From Peptococcaceae bacterium (GTDB taxonomy: Bacteria > Bacillota > Peptococcia > DRI-13 > PHAD01): a DNA stretch of 64,000 nt. Where the stretch lies: contig JANLFJ010000010.1 of the NCBI GenBank assembly GCA_024655825.1, positions 25,151 through 89,150 on the forward strand, written 5' to 3'. Position 1 is the first letter of the stretch. Each line of letters starts with the position of its first letter. Shown piece by piece: positions 1-7,845 of this stretch. The position numbers and the translations under genes were made by a program. The notes beneath the pieces are model-generated. The model was not told the DNA's origin. It saw nothing but the letters and a program-made list of their open reading frames with translations, and did not search any database.

Positions 1-93
1 CACATTACCAACATTTTCAGAAAGCTGCAGGTTGAAGACAGGACCCAGGCCGTCCTTTTTGCCATCAAAAACCGGATGGTGGAACTCCAGTAG
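1..93 (+). CDS. C-terminal end of a LuxR/NarL-type response regulator (partial)
   Basis: The first 93 bases read in frame as HITNIFRKLQVEDRTQAVLF and about ten more residues before a TAG stop. This is the recognition helix and last helix of a GerE/LuxR HTH domain (typical pattern NH-xx-IFxKLxVxxRxQAVxxA). The gene starts outside the window, so the receiver domain cannot be seen. Its position just upstream of a Tad pilus locus makes it a possible regulator of that locus, but this is inference only. Confidence 0.75.
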   Translation, partial: HITNIFRKLQVEDRTQAVLFAIKNRMVELQ

Positions 94-137
94 GAAAAAA
101 ACGCCTGCCCCGCGCATATACTACATTACCAGCTACT

Positions 138-593
138 GTGGGGGAAACCGGAGTGGGCGTGTTGCAGCTTGTCTTGCTTAATCTGATCATACTGGTTTAC
201 GGGGTGTACCGCGCCCGGGAGGAAATGCGGCGGCGGGATTTTCCGCCGCTGTGCATGATCCTGGGGAAAGATGAAAACGTGTATATTGAAGGCGTGGTGA
301 GGCATACGACCGCCTGGATGAGGAGGCGCGGCGTTCCTAAACGCCTTGTTTTGTTTATCGAGGCCCCCGGCGGCGAAACAGCCGTGATTGCGCGAAAACT
401 GGCGCAGGATTTGTCGATTATTGCCTGGGAAATGATGTTTGGGGCGGAAATCCAGGAATTTATCGGCAAGCGCGAGCCTCTCGTGAAAATCCTCGACTTG
501 CGCGGGGTAAAGGGACAAAACAGGCCTTGCGGGCTGGTAGAAAAATGGTTGAGGGACGGTGGTGGAGAACAGGCCGCAGAAAGCGAGGGATAG
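138..593 (+). CDS. Hypothetical membrane-anchored protein
   Basis: I do not recognise this protein of about 150 residues. It has one hydrophobic segment at residues 7-23 (LQLVLLNLIILVYGVYRA) followed by a basic stretch (REEMRRR), so it is probably anchored with the remainder in the cytoplasm. The soluble part contains LFIEAPGGETAVIARKLAQD. The start is ambiguous: GTG at 138 is the longest, but GTG at 153 follows a GGGGGAAA run at better spacing. It lies between a LuxR-type regulator and the Tad pilin gene, and a 7-bp hairpin follows its stop codon. A role in pilus biogenesis or sensing is possible but unsupported. Confidence 0.6.
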   Translation: MGETGVGVLQLVLLNLIILVYGVYRAREEMRRRDFPPLCMILGKDENVYIEGVVRHTTAWMRRRGVPKRLVLFIEAPGGETAVIARKLAQDLSIIAWEMMFGAEIQEFIGKREPLVKILDLRGVKGQNRPCGLVEKWLRDGGGEQAAESEG

Positions 594-599
594 GTGCCG

Positions 600-618
600 G
601 GTCCTAATTCATAGGACC
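600..618 (+). terminator. Small hairpin after the hypothetical gene
   Basis: GGTCCTA (600-606) and TAGGACC (612-618) form a perfect 7-bp stem with a 5-base loop just after the stop at 593. No T-run follows, so it may be a weak terminator or only a processing hairpin. Confidence 0.3.
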
Positions 619-763
619 AGTATTTAGTGAAAATTTAGGAAACATTTCTGGAAAAAATAAGTTCACGGCCGGATGGTCAATTCTGGTGCGGCGTGTAAAA
701 TGGTAATCACAACAAAGACTTGTCCAGCGGTGGAATAATGTCAAGAAAGGAGATGGGTATCCG

Positions 764-952
764 ATGTTGAGCCGGATCAGAAGTTTTCTTCGCGATGAAA
801 GAGGACAGGGGCTCGCCGAGTACGGCCTTATTATCGCCCTGGTGGCCCTGGCTGTCGTAGGCGCTCTCACGGCCCTCGGCGGTGGACTAACCAGCATTTT
901 CGGGGACATCAATGACGACCTGACGAACGCCACTTCCGGCGGTTCCAGCTAA
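764..952 (+). CDS. flp: Flp-type type IVb pilin
   Basis: Small prepilin (62 aa), the probable major subunit of the Tad/Flp pilus. The N-terminus MLSRIRSFLRDERGQGLAEY is a short basic leader followed by the G/QGLAEYGLII motif, with the glutamate and tyrosine typical of Flp pilins. A single hydrophobic helix (LIIALVALAVVGAL, residues ~22-40) forms the fibre core, followed by a short tail. The leader is presumably cut before QGLAEY by the prepilin peptidase encoded next. AAGGAGAT lies 12 bases upstream of the ATG. A hairpin (979-1008) separates it from the assembly genes, which fits higher expression of pilin than of machinery. Confidence 0.9.
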   Translation: MLSRIRSFLRDERGQGLAEYGLIIALVALAVVGALTALGGGLTSIFGDINDDLTNATSGGSS

Positions 953-978
953 CCGGGATGAATAAGGAAGGGTAAACG

Positions 979-1008
979 GGCCCTGCTTAAGTTCTCTTAG
1001 GTAGGGCC
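979..1008 (+). terminator. Hairpin between pilin and assembly genes
   Basis: A 13-bp stem (979-991 with 996-1008, two G-U pairs in RNA) and a TTCT tetraloop. The tail is only moderately T-rich (TTCCTGGTCCTT), suggesting partial termination or mRNA-end stabilisation, so that flp transcript exceeds tad transcript. Confidence 0.5.
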
Positions 1009-1068
1009 TTCCTGGTCCTTAAACGTGTTTCTCTTAAATTCAAAATGCCGGGGAAAGGAGTGTTTCTT

Positions 1069-1581
1069 ATGCCGGTGATAGACGTGACGCTGCTTGTTGT
1101 GCTCCTGATCTCCTGCTATACGGACCTCAGGTTTCAAAAAATCTACAATGCCCTTCTGTTTCCCCCGCTCCTGGGAGCACTTGTTTTGCACTGCCTGTCT
1201 GGAGGCATGGGGGGGCTCTTTTTTTCCTTGAAAGGCCTGGCCCTGGGGATGGCGCTCCTGTTCCCGCCTTACCTGTTGGGAGGCATGGGAGCCGGGGACG
1301 TTAAGCTCCTCGGGCTGGTAGGCGCCCTCAAAGGAGCGCAGTTTGTTTTTGCCAGTTTCCTTTTGGCCGCCCTTTTAGGCGGAGTCATGTCTTTGCTGGT
1401 GCTGGCCTGCCGCGGCCAGCTGGCCAGGGGACTGAAGAAAACCGGGCAGGGTTTGAAAACGGCATTCTTTTCAAGGTTCACGGTCTGGAATTTTGCCAGT
1501 TTGGAAGAAGAAAACGCCGACAGTTTTCCTTACGGCCTGGCCATAGCAGCGGGGGCCCTGGCGGCTTTGATGGTGGCCTAA
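1069..1581 (+). CDS. tadV: Prepilin peptidase, A24 family (TadV/CpaA-like)
   Basis: Integral membrane aspartic protease of about 170 aa that removes the leader from Flp pilin and pseudopilins. Both family aspartates are visible: CYTDLRFQKIYN near the N-terminus and GMGAGDVKL (the GxGD motif) mid-protein. Four or more hydrophobic segments surround them. Length fits the short CpaA/TadV type, which lacks the N-terminal methylase domain of PilD. I chose ATG 1069 because AAAGGAG sits 8 bases upstream. An in-frame ATG at 1045 has no such site. The next gene starts one base after the stop. Confidence 0.88.
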   Translation: MPVIDVTLLVVLLISCYTDLRFQKIYNALLFPPLLGALVLHCLSGGMGGLFFSLKGLALGMALLFPPYLLGGMGAGDVKLLGLVGALKGAQFVFASFLLAALLGGVMSLLVLACRGQLARGLKKTGQGLKTAFFSRFTVWNFASLEEENADSFPYGLAIAAGALAALMVA

Positions 1582-1582
1582 G

Positions 1583-1978
1583 ATGCTGAAAAGATTTCTT
1601 AAGTGCGGCAGGGGCCAGGCGGCAGTCGAATTCGCCCTGGTCATCCCGGTGCTGTTGCTTCTTTTATTCGGGATTGTGGAGTTTGGCCGCATATTTGGCG
1701 CCAGCCTTATTGTGGCCCACAGCGCCCGCGAGGGAGCAAGGCTTGGTTCGATGGGCGCTTCCGACAGCGAGATCATCCTGCGCGTGGAAGAAGCGGCAGC
1801 ATCTTTGGATGCGGATCTGCTGGATATAGAGATAACTCCAGACGAGGCCGGGAGGGAAACAGGAACGCCCATTCGCGTTCATGTGGCTTATCCCGTTACG
1901 GTGTACGCGCCCTTTATTTCGATAATAACTGGGCAAACCGTAACGGTTCAATCCGATATGGTAATGAGAGTGGAATAA
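1583..1978 (+). CDS. tadE: TadE-like pseudopilin
   Basis: Small protein (131 aa) of the TadE/TadG group, a minor pseudopilin of the Tad pilus. The N-terminus has a basic leader, then GQAAVEFALVIPVLLLLLFG, the TadE-like signature with the conserved glutamate and hydrophobic helix. It continues with IVEFGRIFGASLIVAHSARE and GARLGS, also typical. The remainder is a small extracellular domain. The gene abuts tadV, implying co-transcription and cleavage by the TadV peptidase. Confidence 0.85.
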   Translation: MLKRFLKCGRGQAAVEFALVIPVLLLLLFGIVEFGRIFGASLIVAHSAREGARLGSMGASDSEIILRVEEAAASLDADLLDIEITPDEAGRETGTPIRVHVAYPVTVYAPFISIITGQTVTVQSDMVMRVE

Positions 1979-2033
1979 AAAAAGGACCTGCAATTGCCGG
2001 CAGCTGCCGGCATGAGCCGGAGGGTGAAGTGAT

Positions 2034-2750
2034 TTGAAAAACAAGCATGTAATCGCGCTTTCCATCCTGTTTGGACTTCTTACGGCATACCTGATCTATG
2101 ATTACCTGACCAAAGTTGAGAGGTCCATGAACAATGTCCAGTACGGCGAGGTGGTGATGGCGGCGGCGGACATCCCGGCCCAAACGCTGGTCACCGGCGA
2201 GATGCTCCAGGTGAAAAAGGTTGCCGCGGAGTACATCCACCCACTGGCCGCCCGCAAGAAGGAGGAGGTTATCGGGCGTATTACGGTGGCGCCTGTGGCA
2301 GCGGGCGAGCAGGTTCTCAAAAAAAGGCTCGCGGGTCCCAGCGAGGCCAAGCACGGGCTGTCTTACCTCATACCGGCCGGCAAGCGCGCGGTTACGGTGG
2401 CTGTAGACGATGTGAGCGGCATTTCGGGCCTGATCAGGCCGGGCGACCGCGTTGACGTGGCCGCCACCGTGAGCATTCCCGGAGAAAGGGAACAAAAAGA
2501 AATTCCCTACACCCTGGTTATTCTGCAGGACCTGCAGGTGCTGGCGGTGGGCAAGACGCTGGAAGACAAAAGCGAAGGTCAAACCCCGCTCGAATACAAG
2601 ACCGTAACCCTGGCTGTTACCGTTGAGCAGTCCCAACCCCTGGTCCTGGCCAGCCAGAGAGGAAGCATCCGCCTGATGCTTCGCTCGCCTGTCGACAGCA
2701 GCCTGGTGGATACTGCTCCCTACAGGGCGGAACATTTTCTTACCCGTTAA
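2034..2750 (+). CDS. cpaB: Flp pilus assembly protein CpaB (SAF domain)
   Basis: 238-aa protein with an N-terminal transmembrane anchor (HVIALSILFGLLTAYLIYDY) and a SAF-type domain. The SAF region starts at VVMAAADIPAQTLVTGEML and is followed by LSYLIPAGKRAVTVAVDDVS and GLIRPGDRVDVAATV, all characteristic of RcpC/CpaB. In diderms CpaB works with the secretin. Here no secretin is encoded, so it probably acts at the cell-wall side of a monoderm. The start is TTG 2034, preceded by GGAGGGTGA. The gene follows tadE after 55 bases. Confidence 0.85.
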   Translation: MKNKHVIALSILFGLLTAYLIYDYLTKVERSMNNVQYGEVVMAAADIPAQTLVTGEMLQVKKVAAEYIHPLAARKKEEVIGRITVAPVAAGEQVLKKRLAGPSEAKHGLSYLIPAGKRAVTVAVDDVSGISGLIRPGDRVDVAATVSIPGEREQKEIPYTLVILQDLQVLAVGKTLEDKSEGQTPLEYKTVTLAVTVEQSQPLVLASQRGSIRLMLRSPVDSSLVDTAPYRAEHFLTR

Positions 2751-2787
2751 AGTAAAGAACATTCTTCATGACCGGGAGGTAACCGGA

Positions 2788-3990
2788 ATGGAAGCCATAC
2801 GCGTTCTGGTGGTTGATGACATAGCTGAAACCAGGGACAACATCCGCCGCCTTCTTTCTTTTGACAGGGACCTGGCCGTGGTCGGCGAAGCCCGCGACGG
2901 GGTGGAGGCCGTGCAAAAGGCGGCGGCTCTGGATCCCGACGTGGTGCTGATGGATGTGAATATGCCCAGGCTGAATGGCCTTGCGGCCGCGGAGAAAATC
3001 ATGCAGAATCAACAGGGTTGTTCCGTCATCTTCCTGAGCGTGCAGGATGAGGCCGAATACCTTCGCAAGGCCATGGCCGCGGGGGCCCGTGATTACCTGG
3101 TGAAACCTTTCCAGGGGGAAGAATTGATAAGCGCCATAAAAAGGGTTTACTTGCTGGAAAGCAGGCGGGCCGCTCCCGGCGAGGACAAAACCGCGGGGAA
3201 AGAAAAGCCCCAGGTGATAACAGTTTTCGGCACCAAGGGCGGCGTGGGGAAAACGACCATCGCCGTAAACACGGCCGTGCTGCTGGCCCAGGCCAAGAAA
3301 AAAGTGGCCGTTGTGGACCTGGACCTGCAGTTCGGCGACATTTCCGTTTTTCTGAACCTCCTGCCCGGACGCACGATCGCCGAGCTGGCCCAGGAAGGCA
3401 GCGAGTTTGATCTTGACCTGGTCGAATCGTACATGATCCCCCACCTCTCGGGGGTCAGGGTTCTTCCCGCGCCGGGCCGGCCGGAACATGCCGAACTGGT
3501 GACCGTTGCCCAGGTGGAGAGGGTCATTGCCGTTTTAAAAACCAGTTACGACTATGTGATCATCGATACGCCCCCCGTGTTCAACGATACGAATTTGAGC
3601 GCCCTGGACCTTTCCACCCAAATTTTTCTCGTCCTTGCCCTTGACCTGGCCACGATCAAGAACGTCAAGCTCAGCCTGGAGCTGATGCAGTCCCTGCACC
3701 ATCTCGGCAAGACCAAACTGCTTCTCAACAGGGCCTCGGACGATGTCGGCATAAAAATAAAAACGGCCGAAGAAATACTCGACTTCCTGATAGCCGCCCA
3801 GATACCCAGCGACGGCAGGCTTTGCGTCTCGGCCCTGAACAGGGGTATTCCCTTTGTTCTTTCGGCCCCGGGAGCAAAGATAAGCCAGGCCATGCGCTCC
3901 GTATCAGAACTGATCATCAACGACCGGGGGTACCAGGAAGACCTGAAAGAAAAAAGGAAAGAAAGCTTCCTGGGCAGGCTGTTCAAGTGA
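2788..3990 (+). CDS. cpaE: TadZ/CpaE-like protein: receiver domain plus ParA/MinD ATPase
   Basis: 400 aa with two domains. Residues ~3-122 are a response-regulator receiver with all key residues present: D10 and D11, phospho-acceptor D56 in LMDVNMP, S84 and K106 in YLVKPF. Residues ~143-390 are a MinD/ParA-type ATPase with the deviant Walker A GTKGGVGKTT (148-157) and VVDLDLQFGD. TadZ proteins place the pilus machine at its site in the cell. Many family members have a degenerate receiver, so an intact one implies control by phosphorylation. It precedes the TadA ATPase gene by 14 bases. Confidence 0.88.
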   Translation: MEAIRVLVVDDIAETRDNIRRLLSFDRDLAVVGEARDGVEAVQKAAALDPDVVLMDVNMPRLNGLAAAEKIMQNQQGCSVIFLSVQDEAEYLRKAMAAGARDYLVKPFQGEELISAIKRVYLLESRRAAPGEDKTAGKEKPQVITVFGTKGGVGKTTIAVNTAVLLAQAKKKVAVVDLDLQFGDISVFLNLLPGRTIAELAQEGSEFDLDLVESYMIPHLSGVRVLPAPGRPEHAELVTVAQVERVIAVLKTSYDYVIIDTPPVFNDTNLSALDLSTQIFLVLALDLATIKNVKLSLELMQSLHHLGKTKLLLNRASDDVGIKIKTAEEILDFLIAAQIPSDGRLCVSALNRGIPFVLSAPGAKISQAMRSVSELIINDRGYQEDLKEKRKESFLGRLFK

Positions 3991-4004
3991 GGGGTGACTG
4001 CGCT

Positions 4005-5369
4005 GTGTCTCTTTTAAAGCGGCTGGAAAAAGAAAAAGGAACGCGCGCCTTCCCGGGGGCGGGCGGAACCAGTCACGGCGACGCTAAGGCGGTGGACCCC
4101 TTCCGGGATTTCAAGCTCAGGGTCCACCAGGAAGTAATTGAAACGATGGACAGGGAGTTAAAAGAAAACCGGGACAAGAACAAGCCCGTAATGGCGCCCG
4201 GAGAACTGGGCTGCCGGATCGAAGAAATGGTCAACGCGATCCTGGACCGGGAAGCATCCAATCTCACCAGGGTTGAAAGGCAGCGGGTCACAGCGGAAAT
4301 AATGGACGAAGTTTTGGGCCTTGGTCCAATCGAGCAGCTGATCAAGGACCCCGAAATCTCGGAAGTGATGGTGAACGGTCCACATCAGATTTTTGTCGAG
4401 CGAAAAGGCCGGCTGGAAAAAGTGAATGCCTGCTTTCGCGATAACGAACACGTTATGCGCATTATCGATAAAATAGTCTCGCCCCTCGGCCGGCGAATCG
4501 ACGAATCGATGCCCATGGTGGACGCCCGCCTGCCCGACGGTTCCCGCGTCAATGCCGTAATCCCGCCCCTGTCTTTAATCGGGCCGGTCATCACCATCCG
4601 CAAGTTTTCCCGCGACCCCTTGACGATACACGACCTGATCCGTTTCGGAACCCTGACTCCCCAAATGGCCGCCTTTCTGGAAGCCTGCGTCAGGGGTCGA
4701 TTGAACATCGTCATTTCCGGCGGGACGAGCAGCGGTAAGACCAGCACCTTGAACGTCCTCTCCTCGTTCATTCCCGGAAATGAACGCATCGTGACGATTG
4801 AAGACGCCGCCGAACTGCAGCTACGCCAGGAACACGTCATCACCATGGAGAGCCGGCCGCCCAACATTGAGGGGAAGGGCGAGATCACCATCCGCGATCT
4901 GGTCCGCAATTCCTTGCGAATGAGGCCGGACCGGATAGTCATCGGTGAAGTCCGCTCGGGCGAGGCCCTGGATATGCTGCAGGCCATGAATACGGGGCAT
5001 AACGGCTCGCTCACCACGGGACACGCCAACTCGCCGCGGGACATGCTGGCCCGGCTGGAGACCATGGTCCTCATGGCCGGGATGGACCTGCCGGTGCGCG
5101 CCATCAGGGAACAGATGGCTTCGGCCATAGACTTGATCGTCCACCAGGCCCGGCTCCGCGACGGCAGCCGAAAAATAACGAGCATTACCGAAGTCCTGGG
5201 GATGGAGGGTGAAGTGATTACCCTGCAGGACATCTACCGATTCGAGAGCGAGGGTTCTGACGACCGCGGCCGCTTAAAAGGACGCTTCAGGGCTACCGGC
5301 GTAAGGCCCAGGTGCGCGGACAAGCTCCTGCTGGCGGGAGTGGTCCTTCCCGATGACCTGTTCATTTGA
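4005..5369 (+). CDS. tadA: Tad pilus assembly/secretion ATPase TadA (CpaF family)
   Basis: Hexameric secretion ATPase of the type II/IV family that powers Flp pilus extrusion. The Walker A motif is GGTSSGKTSTLN, followed by the Asp box (TIEDAAELQL) and the Walker B/His-box region (RPDRIVIGEVRSGEALDMLQ, then GSLTTGHANS). The length from GTG 4005 (454 aa) fits the CpaF group. I prefer this GTG because GAGGGGTG precedes it by 8 bases. An alternative GTG at 3987 overlaps the cpaE stop. It is followed directly by tadB and tadC, its inner-membrane partners. Confidence 0.92.
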   Translation: MSLLKRLEKEKGTRAFPGAGGTSHGDAKAVDPFRDFKLRVHQEVIETMDRELKENRDKNKPVMAPGELGCRIEEMVNAILDREASNLTRVERQRVTAEIMDEVLGLGPIEQLIKDPEISEVMVNGPHQIFVERKGRLEKVNACFRDNEHVMRIIDKIVSPLGRRIDESMPMVDARLPDGSRVNAVIPPLSLIGPVITIRKFSRDPLTIHDLIRFGTLTPQMAAFLEACVRGRLNIVISGGTSSGKTSTLNVLSSFIPGNERIVTIEDAAELQLRQEHVITMESRPPNIEGKGEITIRDLVRNSLRMRPDRIVIGEVRSGEALDMLQAMNTGHNGSLTTGHANSPRDMLARLETMVLMAGMDLPVRAIREQMASAIDLIVHQARLRDGSRKITSITEVLGMEGEVITLQDIYRFESEGSDDRGRLKGRFRATGVRPRCADKLLLAGVVLPDDLFI

Positions 5370-5382
5370 GGAGAGGGTTTGG

Positions 5383-6357
5383 ATGGAAATCCGGTTTATC
5401 GTGATGAGCGCCTGCGGCTTTGTTTCCGTGACTTCCGGGATTTTCGGCCTCTACTTGTTGGCGACCAGGGAAAGGCGCAGGCTGCAGGAACGGCTGGAAA
5501 AAATGACTGACCTCAGTTGGAGGAAAAGGCAGGAAGAACCGGCGGGAAAAGAGCAGGGGACGGGCCTGGGCGCCGTTTTGGGCCGCGCCGGGCGGTTCCT
5601 TTTCCGGAAAGGGATGACCAAAAAAATCGAGGAGCAGCTTGCCGCGGCTGGCCTTCCCCTGCGCGGGGAAGAATTCCTGGCCGCCTGGGCGTTCTGTGCC
5701 CTGGTCCCGGTTTCCGCCGCCCGCCTGGTCACATCAAACCTGGTCTTCGTCCTGCTCGTTTACCTTGCAGGGGTGCTGGCGCCTCTTTTGTTCATCGGTT
5801 CAGCCAGGCGGAAGAGGCAAAAAAAATTCAACCAGCAGATGAGCGATTCACTTTCCATTATGTCCAACGCGCTCAGGGCCGGGTTCAGTTTTGTCCAGTC
5901 AATGGAGGTGGTGAGCCGCGAAATGCCCGAACCGGTGGCCGGGGAGTTCGCCCGCACCTGCCGGGAAATAAGCCTGGGGACATCGGTGGAAGAAGCCCTG
6001 CAGAAGATGGTAAAAAGGGTAGCCAGCGCCGACCTTGACCTGCTGGTGACAGCCGTATTGATCCAGCGGCAGGTTGGAGGGAACCTGGCCGAAATACTGG
6101 ACAACATATCCTGCACCATCCGCGAGCGCATCCGCATCCAGGGCGAGATCCGCACCCTGACGGCCCAGGGCAGGATTTCCGGGATAATAATCGGGCTGCT
6201 TCCTCCCGCCTTGATTATCCTTTTGCTCCTGATCAACCCCGGCTACCTGCTGCCCCTGTTTAAAACGCGGGCCGGTCATCTCATGCTGGCCGGCGGCGTT
6301 TTTGCCGAAGCGGCAGGGGTGTTGCTGATCAAAAAGATCGTCAGCATCGACTACTAG
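5383..6357 (+). CDS. tadB: Tad pilus membrane protein TadB (type II secretion F domain)
   Basis: 324-aa polytopic membrane protein of the T2SSF (GspF-like) family, the membrane platform on which TadA acts. There is an N-terminal transmembrane segment, a helical pair near residues ~100-140, then the T2SSF helical domain (LSIMSNALRAGFSFVQSMEV, EISLGTSVEEALQKM, VLIQRQVGGNLAEIL). Two C-terminal membrane segments end the protein. ATG 5383 is chosen because GAGGAGAGGG lies just upstream, overlapping the tadA stop. Confidence 0.9.
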   Translation: MEIRFIVMSACGFVSVTSGIFGLYLLATRERRRLQERLEKMTDLSWRKRQEEPAGKEQGTGLGAVLGRAGRFLFRKGMTKKIEEQLAAAGLPLRGEEFLAAWAFCALVPVSAARLVTSNLVFVLLVYLAGVLAPLLFIGSARRKRQKKFNQQMSDSLSIMSNALRAGFSFVQSMEVVSREMPEPVAGEFARTCREISLGTSVEEALQKMVKRVASADLDLLVTAVLIQRQVGGNLAEILDNISCTIRERIRIQGEIRTLTAQGRISGIIIGLLPPALIILLLLINPGYLLPLFKTRAGHLMLAGGVFAEAAGVLLIKKIVSIDY

Positions 6358-6395
6358 ACGGAAGACGAATTATCCGGTTTTGTGGGGAGAAAACG

Positions 6396-7325
6396 ATGGC
6401 TCTTATTGTCTTTTCCACATTTTTATTCGCTTTTACCATCGGCCTGGCCATGTTCCGGGGTATGTTGAGGGACAGGGAACTGCTCGCCCGGCGCTTGGAA
6501 AAGTACACAAAAAGCCTGCGGCAAAAAAGGCGCGAGGAAGAAGATATCCTGAACAGGCCGTTTTCGGAACGGGTGGTGCGGCCGGTCATAGCGCAGCTTT
6601 CCCTTGCCCTGGCGCGCCTGACTCCTTCCAGGAACAGGCGCAAACTGCAGCAGGTCCTCCAGCAGGCGGGGAACCCGGGCGGCCTGAAAGCCCATGAATT
6701 CATGGCCCTCCAGTACATGTTCGCCCTTATTTTGATGCTGGGAGCCTGGCTTTTTGCCTGGCTGGCCCGAAAAGGGCCAGGCGGCCAGGTCTTCTTTACG
6801 GTATCGGCGGGGGTATGCGCCAGCCTGGCCGGCAGGGCCTACCTTAATTCCAGGGTGAGAAAGAGGAAAGCGATAATCCAAAAAGAACTCCCCGACGCCA
6901 TGGACCTCCTGACCGTGAGCGTCGAAGCCGGCCTGGGATTCGACGCTGCTCTTATGCAGGTGGTCGATAAATTCAAAGGGGTCCTGGCGGGCGAGTTCCG
7001 GATAACGCTGCAGGAACTGCGGATGGGCAGGTCGAGGCGTGAGGCGCTGAAAGACATGAGCAGCAGGACCGGAGTCGAGGACCTGCAGGCTTTCGTGGGC
7101 GCCATGATCCAGGCTGACCAGCTGGGAGTTCCCATTACCAGGATTTTACGGGCCCAGTCCGAACAGATACGAGCGAAGAGGCGGCAGCGCGTGGAAGAAA
7201 AGGCCATGAAGGCGCCTGTCAAGATGCTGTTTCCCCTGGTTTTCTTCATCTTTCCCAGCATCTTCATCGTTTTGCTTGGTCCTGCCGCCCTCAAGATTTT
7301 CAGTTTCCTGGCGAACAGGTTTTAG
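6396..7325 (+). CDS. tadC: Tad pilus membrane protein TadC (type II secretion F domain)
   Basis: 309-aa second T2SSF-type platform protein. The family motif is clear: ELPDAMDLLTVSVEAGLGFD, then ELRMGRSRREALKDMSSRTG and LQAFVGAMIQADQLGVPI, the usual TadC order. Transmembrane segments lie at the N-terminus, near residues 105-150 and at the C-terminus (MLFPLVFFIFPSIFIVLLGP). GTGGGGAG precedes ATG 6396. TadB and TadC presumably form a heteromeric platform. Confidence 0.9.
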   Translation: MALIVFSTFLFAFTIGLAMFRGMLRDRELLARRLEKYTKSLRQKRREEEDILNRPFSERVVRPVIAQLSLALARLTPSRNRRKLQQVLQQAGNPGGLKAHEFMALQYMFALILMLGAWLFAWLARKGPGGQVFFTVSAGVCASLAGRAYLNSRVRKRKAIIQKELPDAMDLLTVSVEAGLGFDAALMQVVDKFKGVLAGEFRITLQELRMGRSRREALKDMSSRTGVEDLQAFVGAMIQADQLGVPITRILRAQSEQIRAKRRQRVEEKAMKAPVKMLFPLVFFIFPSIFIVLLGPAALKIFSFLANRF

Positions 7326-7414
7326 AAGCAAAAGGCGCGGGATGACTGGCAAGACAGCCGTGCCGGTACCCGGCGTGCACAAGGGGGGAATAAATTATCA
7401 ACAAAACAGTCATA

Positions 7415-7747
7415 ATGAAGGGGGGAGAAGTTCTCGGCTGGAATATTCGCGTGGCCGATACTTTTTTCCGGCGCCTGACCGGGCTTTGGGGAAAAAGGAA
7501 GCTGTTCCCGGGAGAGGGGCTGCTGTTGGTGCCCTGCCGGCAGGTGCACACCTGGTTTATGTCTTTCCCTGTCGATCTGGTCTTCCTGGACAGGAAAGGG
7601 AAGATTGTCGAACTTGCTGCCGGTTTGCCGCCCTGGAAGATAAGCCCCCGCGCAAGGGGCGGCTTCCAGGTCCTGGAGCTGCCGCAGGGGACAATCGAGG
7701 AGTTCGGGCTGCAAAGGAATGACGTGCTCGAAGTGCTCAGGGTCTAA
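7415..7747 (+). CDS. DUF192 family protein
   Basis: Small protein with the DUF192 fold: VADTFFRRLTGLWGKRKL at the start, GLLLVPCRQVHTWFMSFPVD (family pattern HTxxMxFPID) in the middle and VLELPQGTIEEFGLQRND near the end. DUF192 genes often lie beside Tad loci, but their function is not established. ATG 7415 has no Shine-Dalgarno site. The family N-terminus (INKT-like) is encoded just upstream, beginning at ATT 7394 or ATC 7397 right after an AAGGGGGG, so a rare non-ATG start at 7394 is plausible. Confidence 0.8.
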   Translation: MKGGEVLGWNIRVADTFFRRLTGLWGKRKLFPGEGLLLVPCRQVHTWFMSFPVDLVFLDRKGKIVELAAGLPPWKISPRARGGFQVLELPQGTIEEFGLQRNDVLEVLRV

Positions 7748-7845
7748 AATGTGCTACAAAAATTTACAATTTACGTATACTATACTAAATGATGGCAATA
7801 CTACTAACAACAACTAATTAAATTCCAGTAAGGAGGAATTAGCCA

